Assembly (NCBI GenBank): GCA_009741485.1
Contig: CM019214.1
Location: forward strand, 10,172,313-10,236,312
From: Malurus cyaneus samueli
Lineage: Eukaryota > Chordata > Aves > Passeriformes > Maluridae
DNA: 64,000 nt
Direction: 5' to 3'
The notes beneath the pieces were generated by a model that did no database searches, had not been told where the DNA came from, and worked only from the letters and a program-made list of their open reading frames with translations. The translations under genes were made by a program, and so were the position numbers. Positions 39,301 to 52,400 of the stretch are shown here, piece by piece (within the stretch, counting starts at the first letter, position 1; every line of letters begins with the position of its first letter).

Positions 39301-40934
39301 GCTATTGGTTTTTCTGACTGAATTAGTTATAACTGTAATTAGCAAAGAAACCAGAGCAGCCCAATAAATATCCCAGACTATAATGATCAATATTGCAAAG
39401 TGACAAAGCAAGTCCTGAAGATGGGAGCTGGGAGTACTTAGGCCTTTCAGCCTTGCTCCTGATAGCAAGACACTGATATCTCTATGTCACTATGAACCTC
39501 CTTCAGAAAGATACGAATCCTTATTATTATCAACATTGCCATGTCAGGTGCTGCAGACACCTAGCAGAAAAAGTTGCCTGCTTTCCCAGGAAATGTTGGG
39601 TATCAGAATAGAGGCAGCTGTCAGAGGCAGTCAGGAGATAAAGAAACACAGAGGAAAAGGCTATTTATCAACAGGAGAAATGGTGGTCTCAGCATACCAG
39701 GAATTTTTGAACCATTGACTTTCATTGCTGGTGATGAAAAAGATGATTTTCCTGGTGATTTTTGTTACTGCTAGGTAACAAAATCCCATTGACTTCAGAA
39801 GGAGATAACTTGTGCTCTTGAGCACAAATTCACAGAGATGATCCTGTGCAGAACTACTACAAGGAGCTCCCTAAAGCCTACTGAAGCTACTTGTTTTTTT
39901 TTATTGCTTATTTACTTATTTAATGACAAGTGTCAGTTTTAGAAGTGTCAGACACAGTCACACACCACACATCAGTGAAGAAAACCAGCAGGGAATGTGG
40001 GTGCAGTTACTGCTGCTGCTGGACCTGCTGGAGGTTGTGTCAGACCAAAAGAAGGTTTGTAGATCCACCTTTTTAGTGTGGATCTGAGGCTCTACCAGCC
40101 TGTGCTCCTGCTGGTTGCTTGCAGAAGTCAGCATTAACTCGTGCAGTCCACACAGAATAATTTATTGCTGCAGTAAATAAATCCACGTGGTCCATTTGTG
40201 GCCAAGCACATTCCTGCACCCAGAAGAGGCAGCCAGGGAAGCTGCAAGGTGCCAGGCATGAACCTTTGGGTACATTGAGCAGATATTTGTGTGTCAGACA
40301 AGGAACTTATTTCAGTTGCTGGGTTGGGTTTCACATCATTTGACTGTGTCATGCTGTCATTATTGGCCTCAGCTACCCCCACCCTCATGATAAAGCAACA
40401 TGGAGACACAGGCAGTTCTGGGTCACAAGATCTCTCAAGGTTTTACAAGTCACCTCTGAAGACGGCAAAGATGTTATTTATCTCTGTGGGCAGTGAAGGA
40501 ACCTCACTAACAAGCTCCAGTGTGGATATCAACAATGTACTTGTACATTTATGTGCTTGGTTTGGATCAAGCATTTCTGTGATTTCCACATTAGATCTCA
40601 CCTGTGTGCTCAGAAAAGCCTCAGTGAGCAGCCCGAGTGAGGAGGGCTGGCCAAAGCTGTCCATCCACAAATGCTGAGCCCTCTCATAGAGGAAACCTGA
40701 CCTCATGACAGGGATATTGACTCTCCAGTTTGTTAGGATGGTGAGATAAGAAGGAAGAACCATCTGAGTCTCTTGTGATGGCTTTTGTCACGGACAAAAT
40801 GTATTTCTAGTTGCTTTTTTTGTTTTTCTGTTACAGTCATAAACTGCAATTGACTGAGGTTGAAAAAACACTGGGCTTGCTGGGGATGCTGACTTTTTCA
40901 AAGGGGAGAAATTTTGTCATATCCAAAGGACACA
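36377..40934. other. unique non-coding stretch
   Basis: No gene recognised. A small perfect palindrome TTGTGCTC-TT-GAGCACAA sits at 39810-39827. Otherwise AT-leaning unique sequence. Confidence 0.5.
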
Positions 40935-41130
40935 ATTTGGACACTCTCCAGGATTCAGCCAGGTCTTAAACACTTCCATGGATGGAGCACCCACAACATC
41001 TCTGGGCAACTGTTCCATTGCCTCACCACCCCCATAGTAAAGAATTTCTCCCTTACAGCTGACATAAATTTCCTTTCTTTCAGTTTCCAGACAGTCCTTA
41101 GCAGGAATGATGAAGAGTGGCACAGGGAGC
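40935..41130 (-). mobile_element. CR1 LINE 3' fragment
   Basis: Reverse-complement CR1 landmarks: CAGCCAGGTCTTAAACACTTCCATGGATGG, then CACAACATCTCTGGGCAACTGTTCC, GCCTCACCACCC, and TAGTAAAGAATTTCTCCC, followed by a mutated 'cttcagtttccagac' step. Truncated at both ends. Confidence 0.9.
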
Positions 41131-42608
41131 CTTTGCCATCACATGCAGCCCTGTCTCCTTGAAGCTGTCAAGCTGAGGCTTGGCTGGTTTATGTGCTGCC
41201 CCACTGCTCTTTGCTGAAGGGTGGCCTCCCCCAATGAGCTATCAGTCACCGGTAAATGATAAGGGAAGGCTGCTGAGGCTTCACTAACTGCGTTCATTAC
41301 AAACGTTGTAATTGTAAAGATTTGCTATAATTCAGTTAGCTGCCCTAAAACCCTTGGCAAGCCACATTATTGAAATGATTATTGTTACAAGATTGTTGTA
41401 AGCTGGAGTCAATCATCCAGACGTGAAATTGTCTTTTTTATATCTGTGTGGTAGGGAACAGTCTTCCTCCTTTTATTTCTTTAAATTAAAATCTCCTGGC
41501 TATTGTACCTTGAGTACCTTATTGGACAATGGGATCCCTTCCCAAAAAATGCAATTAAAGCTTCTCCTCAACAGAGGTGCCTTGAGTCCTTCTAATCTGA
41601 CAGCTCACACTGTTAGTCCCAGCAGGTTTTTTGGTGCTGCAGGAAAGCAGCTGCCAGGGCTCACACAGGTACAGCTGACTCTCCTTTGCAGTTCAGCTGC
41701 ATTGGACCTGAACTTCTTCACCTGCATCCTGTGGGAATGGCTGCAGACTGGAGCAGGGAAGATATGGATGGACATTTCCACACACATGCCAAATGAACAC
41801 ATAACAGAAGTGCAATTAATAAATATTCAGAGTTTCAGCTGATCTTACTGGTTATAAATAGGTGAGGCTGCTGTGACAGTCCTGTGCAAGATGGCCTGTT
41901 AATTATTTTCAGAAGTGAACTCCCAGATTTGAAGTAGTAAAGAAGCACTGGACTCACCCATCTGTAGAACCTCTGAAAATCTTGACTCCTGCCTGGTGTT
42001 CAGGCCTGGTGTTTGTTGCAGTCTGAGGAAACATGGGATTCTTTTTGCTGCTGATCTCACTGTGTCCTTCTATTGTCCTTCTATTGCTTGAATTGTCACA
42101 ACTGTCATGCAGGGAATCTCGTGCTTATTTAGGACATGTCACCTCCCATGGACAAAGGCAGTTGGATGGCTGGAGATTATCCTGGCCATTACAAATGCCA
42201 GTACAAGGTTGGGAGTTTCTGTGTCTTCTAGAGAGATGACAATTTGTATGCTATTTAAAATACCCAATAATTTGAACTTTTTGAGGACTAGGTCAGTAGC
42301 TGTGACAGGCTTGCTATGAGTATTCCATGAGAGGTTCCTTTTACTTGACCTGAGGAGTAGATGTATAAATGGCAGGAAAAAATACAGTCCAGCACAGCTG
42401 CTGGCAGTTGGTAATTTGGTGTTTATGGGTCTTCCCTGAGGCAGATTCTCAGCTCAGCCTAAGAGAAAAGCCACGTCTATACTCTGGTTGAGGTGTACCC
42501 TCCATAAGAACAGGGAAGAGAAAGGACAGAGGATTTTATATCTGTGGGTACCTCTTTAGATTGCATGGCCAGTTTCCTGTCCAAACAAGAATAGGTGTCT
42601 TTAGTCCT
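41131..42608. other. unique non-coding stretch
   Basis: No gene or repeat family recognised. Confidence 0.5.
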
Positions 42609-42614
42609 AGATTT

Positions 42615-42670
42615 GCACAAAAAAAAAAGAAAACCAAAAAAAAGCCCCAAAAAAAACGAAAACCAAAACC
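42615..42670. repeat. A-rich low-complexity tract
   Basis: Runs of A separated by G, CC or CCCC (pattern like AAAACCAAAAAAAAGCCCC). Simple low-complexity sequence of unknown origin. Confidence 0.85.
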
Positions 42671-42865
42671 CCTGTGTGCTTCTTGTGAACCTTTTGTCAA
42701 GTGATCTGGTGCTCCTGTGGAAGCTGGAAACAGGCACTTCAGTTGTTCCTTGCACAATCCTTAAAATTATTCATCCGGTAAGGAAAGGTTCTTGTTGTTT
42801 TGGAGCTGAAAACACAGTTAGATCCAAAAGACTGTGAAGAAAACAGTGGGACAATGGCCAAACAG

Positions 42866-43083
42866 GATTATACTCTGCTTGTAGAAGCAGAGAGATGTTC
42901 TTGCTGTTTTCTGGCCTCTGTGGAAGAAAAACTGCCTCAGAGTCTCCTTTTCTGCCTTGTGCAGAGAAACCATGATTATACTCTGCTTGTAGAAGCAGAG
43001 AGATGTTCTTGCTGTTTTCTGGCCTCTGTGGAAGAAAAACTGTCTCAGAGTCTCCTTTTCTGCCTTGTGCAGAGAAAACCATG
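42866..43083. repeat. 108-bp tandem duplication, two copies
   Basis: Copy 1 spans 42866-42973 and copy 2 spans 42974-43083. I see one substitution (CTGCCTCAG versus CTGTCTCAG) and one extra A in the second copy near its end. The unit is exactly 36 codons long, so open frames on both strands run through both copies; the minus-strand frame spans about 42771-43325. The duplication is recent. The coding potential is probably a by-product of a stop-free unit rather than evidence of a gene. Confidence 0.95.
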
Positions 43084-45224
43084 AAGGGCAGGACGGTCTG
43101 GAGTGGGAGAAGGGGAAAACTCCAGTGCTTGTGCTGTGGGCAGATGTGCTGTGGCATCCTCAGCTGGTGGCACTGCAGGATGTCACCTCTGCTCTTTGCA
43201 AGTAGAAGACCTGCCCCCTCTGGGTGGAGTGGCACAAGGGAAATAGGCTTTGCACATTTCTCTCCTCTGTGGAGAACAGAGAAAATATTTAGGGGGACAG
43301 AAAGCACAGATTGCCCATGAAACATGTTTTCCACACACCACCAGATAAAGCATGAGTGGCTGTGACAGACACTCCAGGGACTGTTTCTGGCTATTTTAAT
43401 TTTTTATATTTTCCTTTATTGTCCCTGGCTGCCACCACAACACCATGCAACGTGTTGTGCTGAGCTATGGGCACACAACCTACCAACCTTAATTGTTTAA
43501 CTTTGACTCTTCCCTGCTTTCAGAAAAGCTTATTGGTGTGTGACTGTCATAGGTCCTTTATATGACATCATCTCACACAGAAAATGCAGTGGCTCAGTTG
43601 TGGGAGCAATGAAAGATATCAAAAAGAAATTTGCTTGAAAAAAAGTTATTTTCTACCTAGATAGAAAAACTGTCACAACTTCTGGGAGAAAATACCAGAT
43701 CACGTTTATGGAAGCTACTCCTACCACAGCCCAGGAGCTACTTGTGGAATTTAAATCATATGAGCCACGTAATAATAGTAATTGCTTCTATATTTTTTTC
43801 AGATTTATGTATTCAGGTGAAACTAATGCTTTTATTGTATCAATGATCAAATATCTTATGTCCAACCCACTACCTTCCCCAGGGAGAAGGAAACATTAAA
43901 TGCCTTGCAGAAGAATCCAGGGGAAAGTTGTAAATGAAATGTTGCTGATTTCAAAGAGGGAATTTAAAATGCTGGTCAAATTGAGAGCATACTGCATTAC
44001 CTAGGTGAATATAAAGTTCTTTTGTTATGGTTGGGTTTTTTTTCTCTTCTGAATTAAAATGTTTCAAAGGAATTTAAATAAAACTGAATTGACATAATTA
44101 GTACAAGCCCATGAGAAGTGATTGAATTACTAAGTATGGCCACTGCTATGGCTAAATAATGGAAGCCCTCAGTTTTTATTAATTCCATGTTTGAAAATCT
44201 GAATTGAACACCCAAACTAATAAGTCAAAACACTGACATAAGATCCAAAGGACAACAGCATTGTCACTCTGTATAGCAGGGCACCAATTCAGTGCTTAAT
44301 TGGTACAAGAGCTGTAATAATATGGTTCATGTTTAATTAATAAGACTCCTAACTAGTCATGAAACTTTTAAGAGCTTTTGGTGCTGTGAAATTGTTGTAG
44401 TTTACATCCAGAGTGCTACAAAGCTTTTCCTCTATGAGACATCCCACTCTGATGGAGCAGCTTTACTGGATACAGACAGCACGTGCTTATCAACATATCA
44501 CAAAGATTGTATCTGAAGGAGATTTACCATCCATCTCATTAAAAAGACTGGAATTCATCTTGGGTTTTGCTTTCCCCTAAGAGGAGCAGGGAAAAACATG
44601 GCAAACTGGGCAGTTAAGACAAAGTGGTCAAAATACTTGGTGATGAGTTGATTAGCTCCCAGTGTCCTCCTTCTTGCTGACTCCAACAAGAACTCACAGA
44701 CTGATTATCTTGAGAAAGGGCTCTCTTGGCACTTTATAGATTTTCCAGGCAGAATTTTTCTATATCAAAGGAATAGGGTTCAGTTTAATGTTCCAGCCAT
44801 ATGCCTGAATTTATAATCCTTCCCATTTAAAGCAGTTCATCTAAATTTGATCCCAGCCCCATGCAATAAAAAAATATAATTAAAGGTGAATGTAAAAATT
44901 ATTGAACAAATATAATAAAAGGGCAATTAAAGTCTTCAGATATAAAAATGCAAGAAACTAATTCTAGCCCTAACCTCTTAAATTATTCTTAAAGCAAATA
45001 TATTTAATCATGTAGATTCCATTCTTTTTTTACCTTTTGCCCAGACCCAGAAATACTGTTAAATCAGGAATACATTCTGGTTATTTTTTCCCAAGTACCT
45101 ACTGAGATTCACAGGAAGGATAACTTGCTATTAGCATAGTCTTCTCTCCTTTTTTTCTTAGAATTAACATACTCAGGGTACCAGTGCACTCTCTGAAAAG
45201 AACATCTTGTTTGACATTTCTTCA
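43084..45224. other. unique AT-rich stretch
   Basis: AT-rich with few open frames; no gene or repeat family recognised. Confidence 0.5.
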
Positions 45225-45340
45225 TGGATTTTTTTTTCCAATGAATTTATCTAATCCCTTTTTGTAAAGCTCATGTAAGTTTTAGGCACTCTCAATGTCC
45301 CATAGAAAAAGAACTCCACAGCTTAATTCTGTGAACTACC
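45225..45340 (-). mobile_element. ancient amniote-type CR1 scrap
   Basis: Reverse-complement landmarks of the old CR1 lineage: ATGAATTTATCTAATCCCTTTTTG, then GGCACTCTCAATGTCCCATAGAAAAAGAACTCCACAGCTTAATTCTGTG. These correspond to the familiar 'gaatttatctaatccttttttgaacc ... gagttccacaggttgactgtg' segment. Confidence 0.7.
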
Positions 45341-46414
45341 AGCCCTGGTTTCCTGTATGAATGTGTTATCTGCAAATTTCACTTTGCTGCCCTCACTGGC
45401 ATTAGAGGAGACAGTGACAATTATTCTTTCCCTTTCTTGTTCCTGCCTCTTCACAAAAAGTGTTTGCAAAAGAGCAGTCAAGTCAAATTGAGTATCCTGC
45501 AGGACATAGCCCTTCGCCGTAAGATAATTGGGAATAATGTTCTAGGGGAAGTGCCTGATTATTTGTAGGGCTAATCCTACAACCAGGTATTATATGGTGA
45601 TCAGGAGACTTCAGAGGAGTGGGAGCTGGACATCTGGTTCTTGGGAAACAGTCAGCTCAAACTGCAAAGACACTGAAAGAAGGAGTGAAGAGAAGGTCTC
45701 CATAGCATTAGTAAATTTGAAGCCATACAGATCATAAACCAGTTTAGCAATTATTTTGACAATTAAAAATATCTATTTTCAATATTTTGTGAACTTCAAA
45801 ATACCACATCCATTATGTTGTGTGTATTGAGAGAGGTACATATTTTACATTTGAGGTACATATTTCTTTACACCAGATTACTAATCTGAAATGCAAGGTC
45901 TTTGGCAGGTGTGTTGTAGGGAATTTTCTGAGTCTTGTGTCCGTGATCAAAGTTGGAGTGGGCTGTGAATGATGATTAATGAAGATACTGACCCTATTTT
46001 TTCAGTGAGCTAAAGTGAAAATTTGTTTTTAATCCTTTATAAAAATAAACCCAAGCAGAATCAAAGCCAGGCAACAAATAAGCAGACACTTCTTTGTGTG
46101 CATGAGATACAGCAAATAGGATAAAAGCTATTTGTGGATTTGTTGGTGCTTATTGTTTAACACCTACACATTCTCTAGTGGCATTTGCTGCTGCTCTTAA
46201 GTTAATGCACTTAACTGGTATGGTTCTCTGACTCGTAGTTTGCTTTGTGGGAACATTCAAAAGCTTGCTGAGTGAAGCTGAAGCTGGGCTAGAGGTTTTG
46301 AAGCCAAATCAAAAATCTCCTGCAGACGAAATTTTCTGGTTTTTGAGAGTTCCATTCTGTCCTACTGTACAGGTGCTTGACAGTTTGAAGCCCTTTGGGT
46401 GGTCTGTGACAGCC
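45341..46414. other. unique non-coding stretch
   Basis: Holds a 20-bp-spaced direct repeat of GAGGTACATATTT at about 45833 and 45853; nothing else recognised. Confidence 0.5.
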
Positions 46415-46490
46415 AGTGGTTATACCCTGGATGAAAAGCTCTGCTGTGTCTCAGTGGTTACATCCCAGATGAAAAGCTCTGCTGTCTCTT
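46415..46490. repeat. 38-bp imperfect tandem duplication
   Basis: Two adjacent units (46415-46452 and 46453-46490) share AGTGGTTA and GATGAAAAGCTCTGCTGT, with a few substitutions between them. Confidence 0.85.
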
Positions 46491-49400
46491 CGTGGTGAGG
46501 GCCATGAGGAAGATCATGGTCAGCTGCAGTGCTTCCTGGGATCTACACATATTCCCTCCTGCCATGATCTCTCAGAGCCAGAGCCATGGGGTCAGTTCTG
46601 TCCTTCAGGGAGAGGGGCAGGGGTGGTGTGAGGTGCTGGCTGGAGGCTGCCAGGGATGGGGAGAGCTGCAGTGCTGTCCTTGTCCCTGGCTTTGAAACAG
46701 CTCCTGGTGGCTCTGATCAGTGCTCTTCTGAGCTGTGCTTCAGTCGGCTCTGGGATCAGGGCATTCCTGGATTACAATCTTGGATAAGCAGGAATTTCTC
46801 TCCTGTCATTTTTTCAAGAAGGGAACACTACTGAGGGGAGAGGATGTCCCTCCTTTTGATTTTTCTCCTTAATGCCCAACTTAAAGATGTGACACAAATG
46901 CTGATTTGGAGGAAAGCTCTGGCTAAAACTTTGGCCCTACTGAAGTCAGTGACATTATTCCCACAGACTTTGAAGGTGCCAGTCTTTGTCCTTTATCCTT
47001 CTATTCTGAGTTTCTTCATCCCGGAGAGGATGTTTGCTCAACCAACAAATGAGACATACGTATGACCCTAATGGGGGAAAAAAACTCCCCAATGGTAAGA
47101 AAGATTGCAGTTGCTCAGGATGGCCGGGAGATGTGAGGGATGGATCTCCTCCCAGGGGCAGAGCCAGCTGGCTCCCAGATGCAGGCTATTGGGGCAACTC
47201 TGCTGATAGTGTGATAATGAATGCCGAGAAATAGCAAAGATAATGTCCAAAAGCTTGGAATATTAGAAAATGCAATAAAAAACCTCAACTTTTTTCAAAT
47301 CAAACTGACACAATTTAGGAGGATATATGCAGGCATCCTGTCCCTCTGCTCCCTTTCCCAACCTCCCTTTTTTATCTTCTTTGATTTTTCCACCTGGCTC
47401 ATCTAGTTGTAATTTGAACTGAGTCTGAGTTCAAGGTCCTTTCAGGATTTTGTGGGACGGTTTGCATGGTAATCTGTCTGTCTGACCTCACTGCAAGATT
47501 GTGAAATCTTGAAACCATGGTTTCTCCTTTTTGCCAGAACGAAAACATGTATTATAACAGTGCCCCATTACCCGTTTAGTGGTTACAACATAACTCCCAC
47601 TTGTGTTCTCCATGACTTGGGAAAGAATTGTATGGGCTGGCTGAATTTTTAAGCAGATACAACAGCAAACCATCTTTGGGAATCTGGGGGGAGGAAAGCA
47701 TAATTCAAAATGAAGCAAGACTAACAGCTAAAAAATGTACTGTGCTTGCAAATTTCAATAAGCCCTCATTAGAGATGGACTTGAATCAAAACCTTAACTT
47801 CACTACAGCAGGATGTTTGGTGGGAGTTGGGAGTTCAGGTCCATATCAGACATCATGTCAACATATTTCTCTGTAAAGGATTGAACCAAACTCAAAAATC
47901 TCAAGGTCTGTCAGTTAAAGGGCCAATCAGAGATGGAGACCACAACAGTGTGACTTACATGAAAAAAGACTCCTTTGTTTTGAAGCGTGTAGAGACAAAG
48001 ACAGTCAAGAAAATAAATGTATTGCAGAGGTGTTTTATTGCCTTTTCAGATGATTTCTGTGGAGTGTACTTTATGAGCTTTGGCCACATTTTTACATTAC
48101 TGGTGAATAAAGCTCTCATTGTTCAAAGGGTGTCACCTGGTGACTCATGAATTTCTTCAAATGCTGCTTTAAAATCCCCTCATGTGAAATGGAGAGTTCT
48201 GCTCTGTATGTATCTATAAGCCTACAGAAAAATGAGCCACTTCTGAGCTTGATCAGTTACTGGACCGGGGAGTCTCAGACAATTCAAGATTGATAGACAG
48301 AGGGAAGAAGTGAAAATACAGCATCATCTCTGCTCCTCATGGAAAATAAATCTTCTTGATTTTGTGTCACAAGTGCTGATTCTGTATTTCCAACTCAGGA
48401 CTCCACTCTGGAAGTATGAGTTGAATTTAAAGTGAGTCTAAGTTATATTTTAATGAATGTCTGCCTTCTCTCTCCTTGAGTCAATGCCAGTGCAGACATG
48501 CCTTGCACAGAGCTAACTGATAGAAGGGAAGTCAAAAGGATTCTTAGCTGGGCAAACAACTAATTTACATGATTTCCCTAATTTTCTACGTCAATCTGGT
48601 TGAAGCAAGTCTTTCAAATCAATCTTCTCTAGCAGATTCACAGTGGTGTGCCCAGGTTCCCATGTGTGCTGTGTGCCTTCAACCCAGCCAGGACTCTGCT
48701 TTTGAGGAAAATGCCCTTCCCAGCCAGATGAGTGTCTGTAATCCAGAGCTGAAGCTGCAGTTATTTTCAGAAAGTTGATTCTAGTACAGAATCCCACCAA
48801 AACACTTCATAAACCAGCTGTGGCTTAACTTTAATTCTCTTAATATTTCCATTGTACCACTGAACCTATGCATTGGCAAAACCATTTAAACAGCCCAAAC
48901 AGTTTTAGTCCTCTCCAGAGGAATCTTTGGTCATCTTGGAGATCAGGTTTTGCTGTATCTAGCCAAAACTGTGCCTAGTGCACCTGTGGCAGGATTTCCT
49001 GGATGTCAGGTCTTGGATGTCTATTTGTTTTCCTCTATCTTGCTGTTTCATCATAGAGTATTGTATGGACATTTCAGAAACACAGTACTTCATCCTCTGA
49101 TTAAAACTAGTTGAAGCAAGAGGAGCACAAATCCATGTTAATATCTACAAAAAGAGATTGGTAAAGACATGTTTATAAAATGCTTTAAACTCTTAAGGAA
49201 TACTTTTACTCTCAATATCAACAACAGAGAAATGCACCCTGCCTGGGGAAGCAAAGAATGAACCAGTTTGTGGAAATCCAAATGCATGTGTGTTATTGAG
49301 ATCTTGAAAATGGGGTTTCATACCCCATTTTATACATGAGGATATGAGGGGCAAATTAGACTGGCTGCTATGACAGACTGTGACAAGGGAGAAAGCTTTT

Positions 49401-52400
49401 TACTCCCACCTCTGGGAGGCTTTGCTGCATTTCCAATTTGCATTGCACAGGTTTGCTGCTGTAGGGCTGTGCTCGGACAGATGGTTACTGCATGCCTGGA
49501 AGCACACGTGAGGAACTGGAGAGGAGAATTCATCTTATCCCAGAGAAAAAAAAATGCATCCTCTCTGGTAGCAGGGCCTGCAGGGAAACTTGGCATTGAG
49601 GGTCTTTTCCCTTTCCTGCAAAACACTGAAATATTAGGAGGAAAAAGTGAGGGTGTATCAGATTGTAATCCCTCCTTGCCTCAGAAGCAGGGAGTCAGGA
49701 GACAGCTCCAAGTGGTTCCTCTGGGAGAGGGATAAGGAGGTGTGTGCACGGACCATAAGACCATAAATAGCTGATCAAAATGTAGTTGCAGACATTCAGC
49801 ATGACTGGATTTTCAGAGGTCCTGAGAACACATAAATGCCTTTGAAGCCATTGTGAGACTGCAGTAACTTTGGAAATTGAGGGTTATAAAACTGAGCCAT
49901 GCCTTAATATACAGAACTAAAAATATGCAAAAATGCCCACTTGAAGTACTGAGCAATTTCAAATGCAACATACTAAGAAGAGATAAAAATGGACACAGTG
50001 CACAATAACTTAACTTACAATATTTAGTGAAAATATTGACATTTTTGTCCTAAGCACTGCAACTCTAATAAGGACAGCAAACTATGAGCAATTTACATCC
50101 AAATCAATGCATTGACCAGAGAGCAAATCTCCAAATAACGTAACAACTTAAAGTTAGTGTATTTTTCCACATAGCATTTCAAATTATTAGCAGCAAATTG
50201 AGTCTAGTTACTCATCTGAATGCAACAACCAACCAGTCAATAGCTAAATATCCCTACAGGTCTGACAGTGTTCTGTTACAATTTATCTGATTGATAATCC
50301 TGCAAAGCCTCTTTAATTTAACAGGGCAACCTGTTACTGGTTCCCAGAATTCCCATTTTAAGGTGTGAAAATTGAGTGTTCTCTTAAAATTTAACTTTCC
50401 CCCTGTTGTGTACACTAGAGGTGGCTGAAATGCTGCCTTAACCATTTTATTTCGAAGAAATCACAGGAAGCATCAGGTGGCAGTGACCTTTCATGACTGA
50501 AGATATGAGCTACATTTTTCATTAATGTAACTCTTGGCCCCAAACGTTGGAGAGGAAACAACAGACTTCAAAATCATACTACAGAGACTACAGGGGATTA
50601 CACAGTGGTAGCATGGGAAAATCAAAACAAACTAACTCTTTATCCAGCTAAAATCCTGCAGCAGTTCAGCTACAGATTTCACCATTCTGCCTAATGGGAT
50701 TAAGACACACAACAAGGGCTCCATTCTCCAGTATTGCTGCCTTATTCCTTTAAGTGCTGCACAATTTCAGAGCCAGGAAGATTCATGAAAGAGAGCAAAT
50801 ACCAAATGACAAATATTTTCCATTTTTGATGATTGACTCTGAAGAAGTCTGAACCTTGGACACTTTTGCTAACGAGGTGAAGTCATCTCTGGAAGCTGAT
50901 GCTCTGGGAAGCTTGTAGTTTTATTCCATGCTTGGCAGCATTCCCCTTTTAAGTTCCAGTTTGTGGCTTTTTTTCCCACTCTCCTTAGTTAAGGGTTCTG
51001 CATGACTTCATTCAACCCCAAAAGCAATCCTGCTTTTTATTTACTAACCAAGGAAGTACTGGAGCACAGCTTCAGAGAGGGATGATGTTTGTATGCAGCA
51101 GCTCCCTGGAACCAGAGACCACAGGGTGTCACCACCAGGGCCCATCTCACACCCCCTGAGAGGGAGCAGAGGAGCTCATGAGAGCTCAACCAAGATTCCA
51201 GATCGCCATGCAAGCTCATGGTGATGTGGCAGGGTCGAGGTCAATCCACAGGTCAGATCCAGTGAATGTCAGGCAGGTCCACAAAGAGAGGACGGCCAAG
51301 GTCAGTGTGGAAAGAGCCCTTTGAGCAGGGACTAACAGGAAAAGACATATTCAAGGCTACATATTAGAGCTTTTATGAATTGTAGATTTTAAAATTTTAC
51401 AAGGAAACAACCAGTACTGTTTGAAAAGTTAATGCTGTATTTCTTCCACACTGGTGTATCCAGCTTTAACCATGGCATTGCCTGAGAGTCCTGGGTATAG
51501 CTCTGTTGTGCTAGTCACAATGTGATGCTCTCGCCCCAGAGACCTCAGGTAGGGGCCAGTGTTTATATTTGCAGGTTTATGGGGCAGGCACAAGCCTACC
51601 AGTGCCCTGATTTCCCTGAGACACTCAGCAGTGCATGATACTGCAAAGCAGAAAACTGCCAGAGACAGAAAATTGCACTATCTAATTTAGCTGGGACATG
51701 TACAATCTCTTCAATGAAGAGATTGAGTCTATTAGATTTGTCTGTAGTTTTGCTCCAGCCACTCAATTGTAAGGGGGTTAAGCTGGAGACAAACAGTGAT
51801 TCAATTTTATGACCAGACTGAAAACACAAATAAATCTGCTGCTCCAGTGTGCTAACTGTCCTGTGTGCCCAAGTGCAGGATGCTTTAATTGGGTGTAACA
51901 GCTCCAGGTCTGGACTTACATACGTGCACATCAAACACTCCTTTTAAACCATGAACAAGTGCTGTTGAAATAATTACTGCATTAGTATCATCATCTTTCT
52001 ATATGGAAATGTGGAGCATATGGCAAGCTCAACAGATGCCTATAGCCGCCATCCAGATAACATCATTAAAAATAAAAAAAAAAGGAAAAGCCATTATATT
52101 TTTGGCATATTGGCTGAGAACACTCAGGAGGCTGAACTGGAGACTGCTGTCATATTTGTCATCCTGCTGATTGCCTAATGTAAAACACAGAAGGCCAGTG
52201 AAGTGTGAGAAAAGCGAGACACTATAGATGACCAAAGCCTGAGCACTGGGATTAGGAAATTACAAGCAGCGACCTACAGTAAATATGCAATAAAAGTGCA
52301 GAAATCCAGCTTCTTGCTGCCAGGAGACAGGCTGTTGACTGGGAACAAAGCTTCAGGTTTCTCTGAGTGATTAGAAATTTGCAGTGCTGTGGATGCCATG

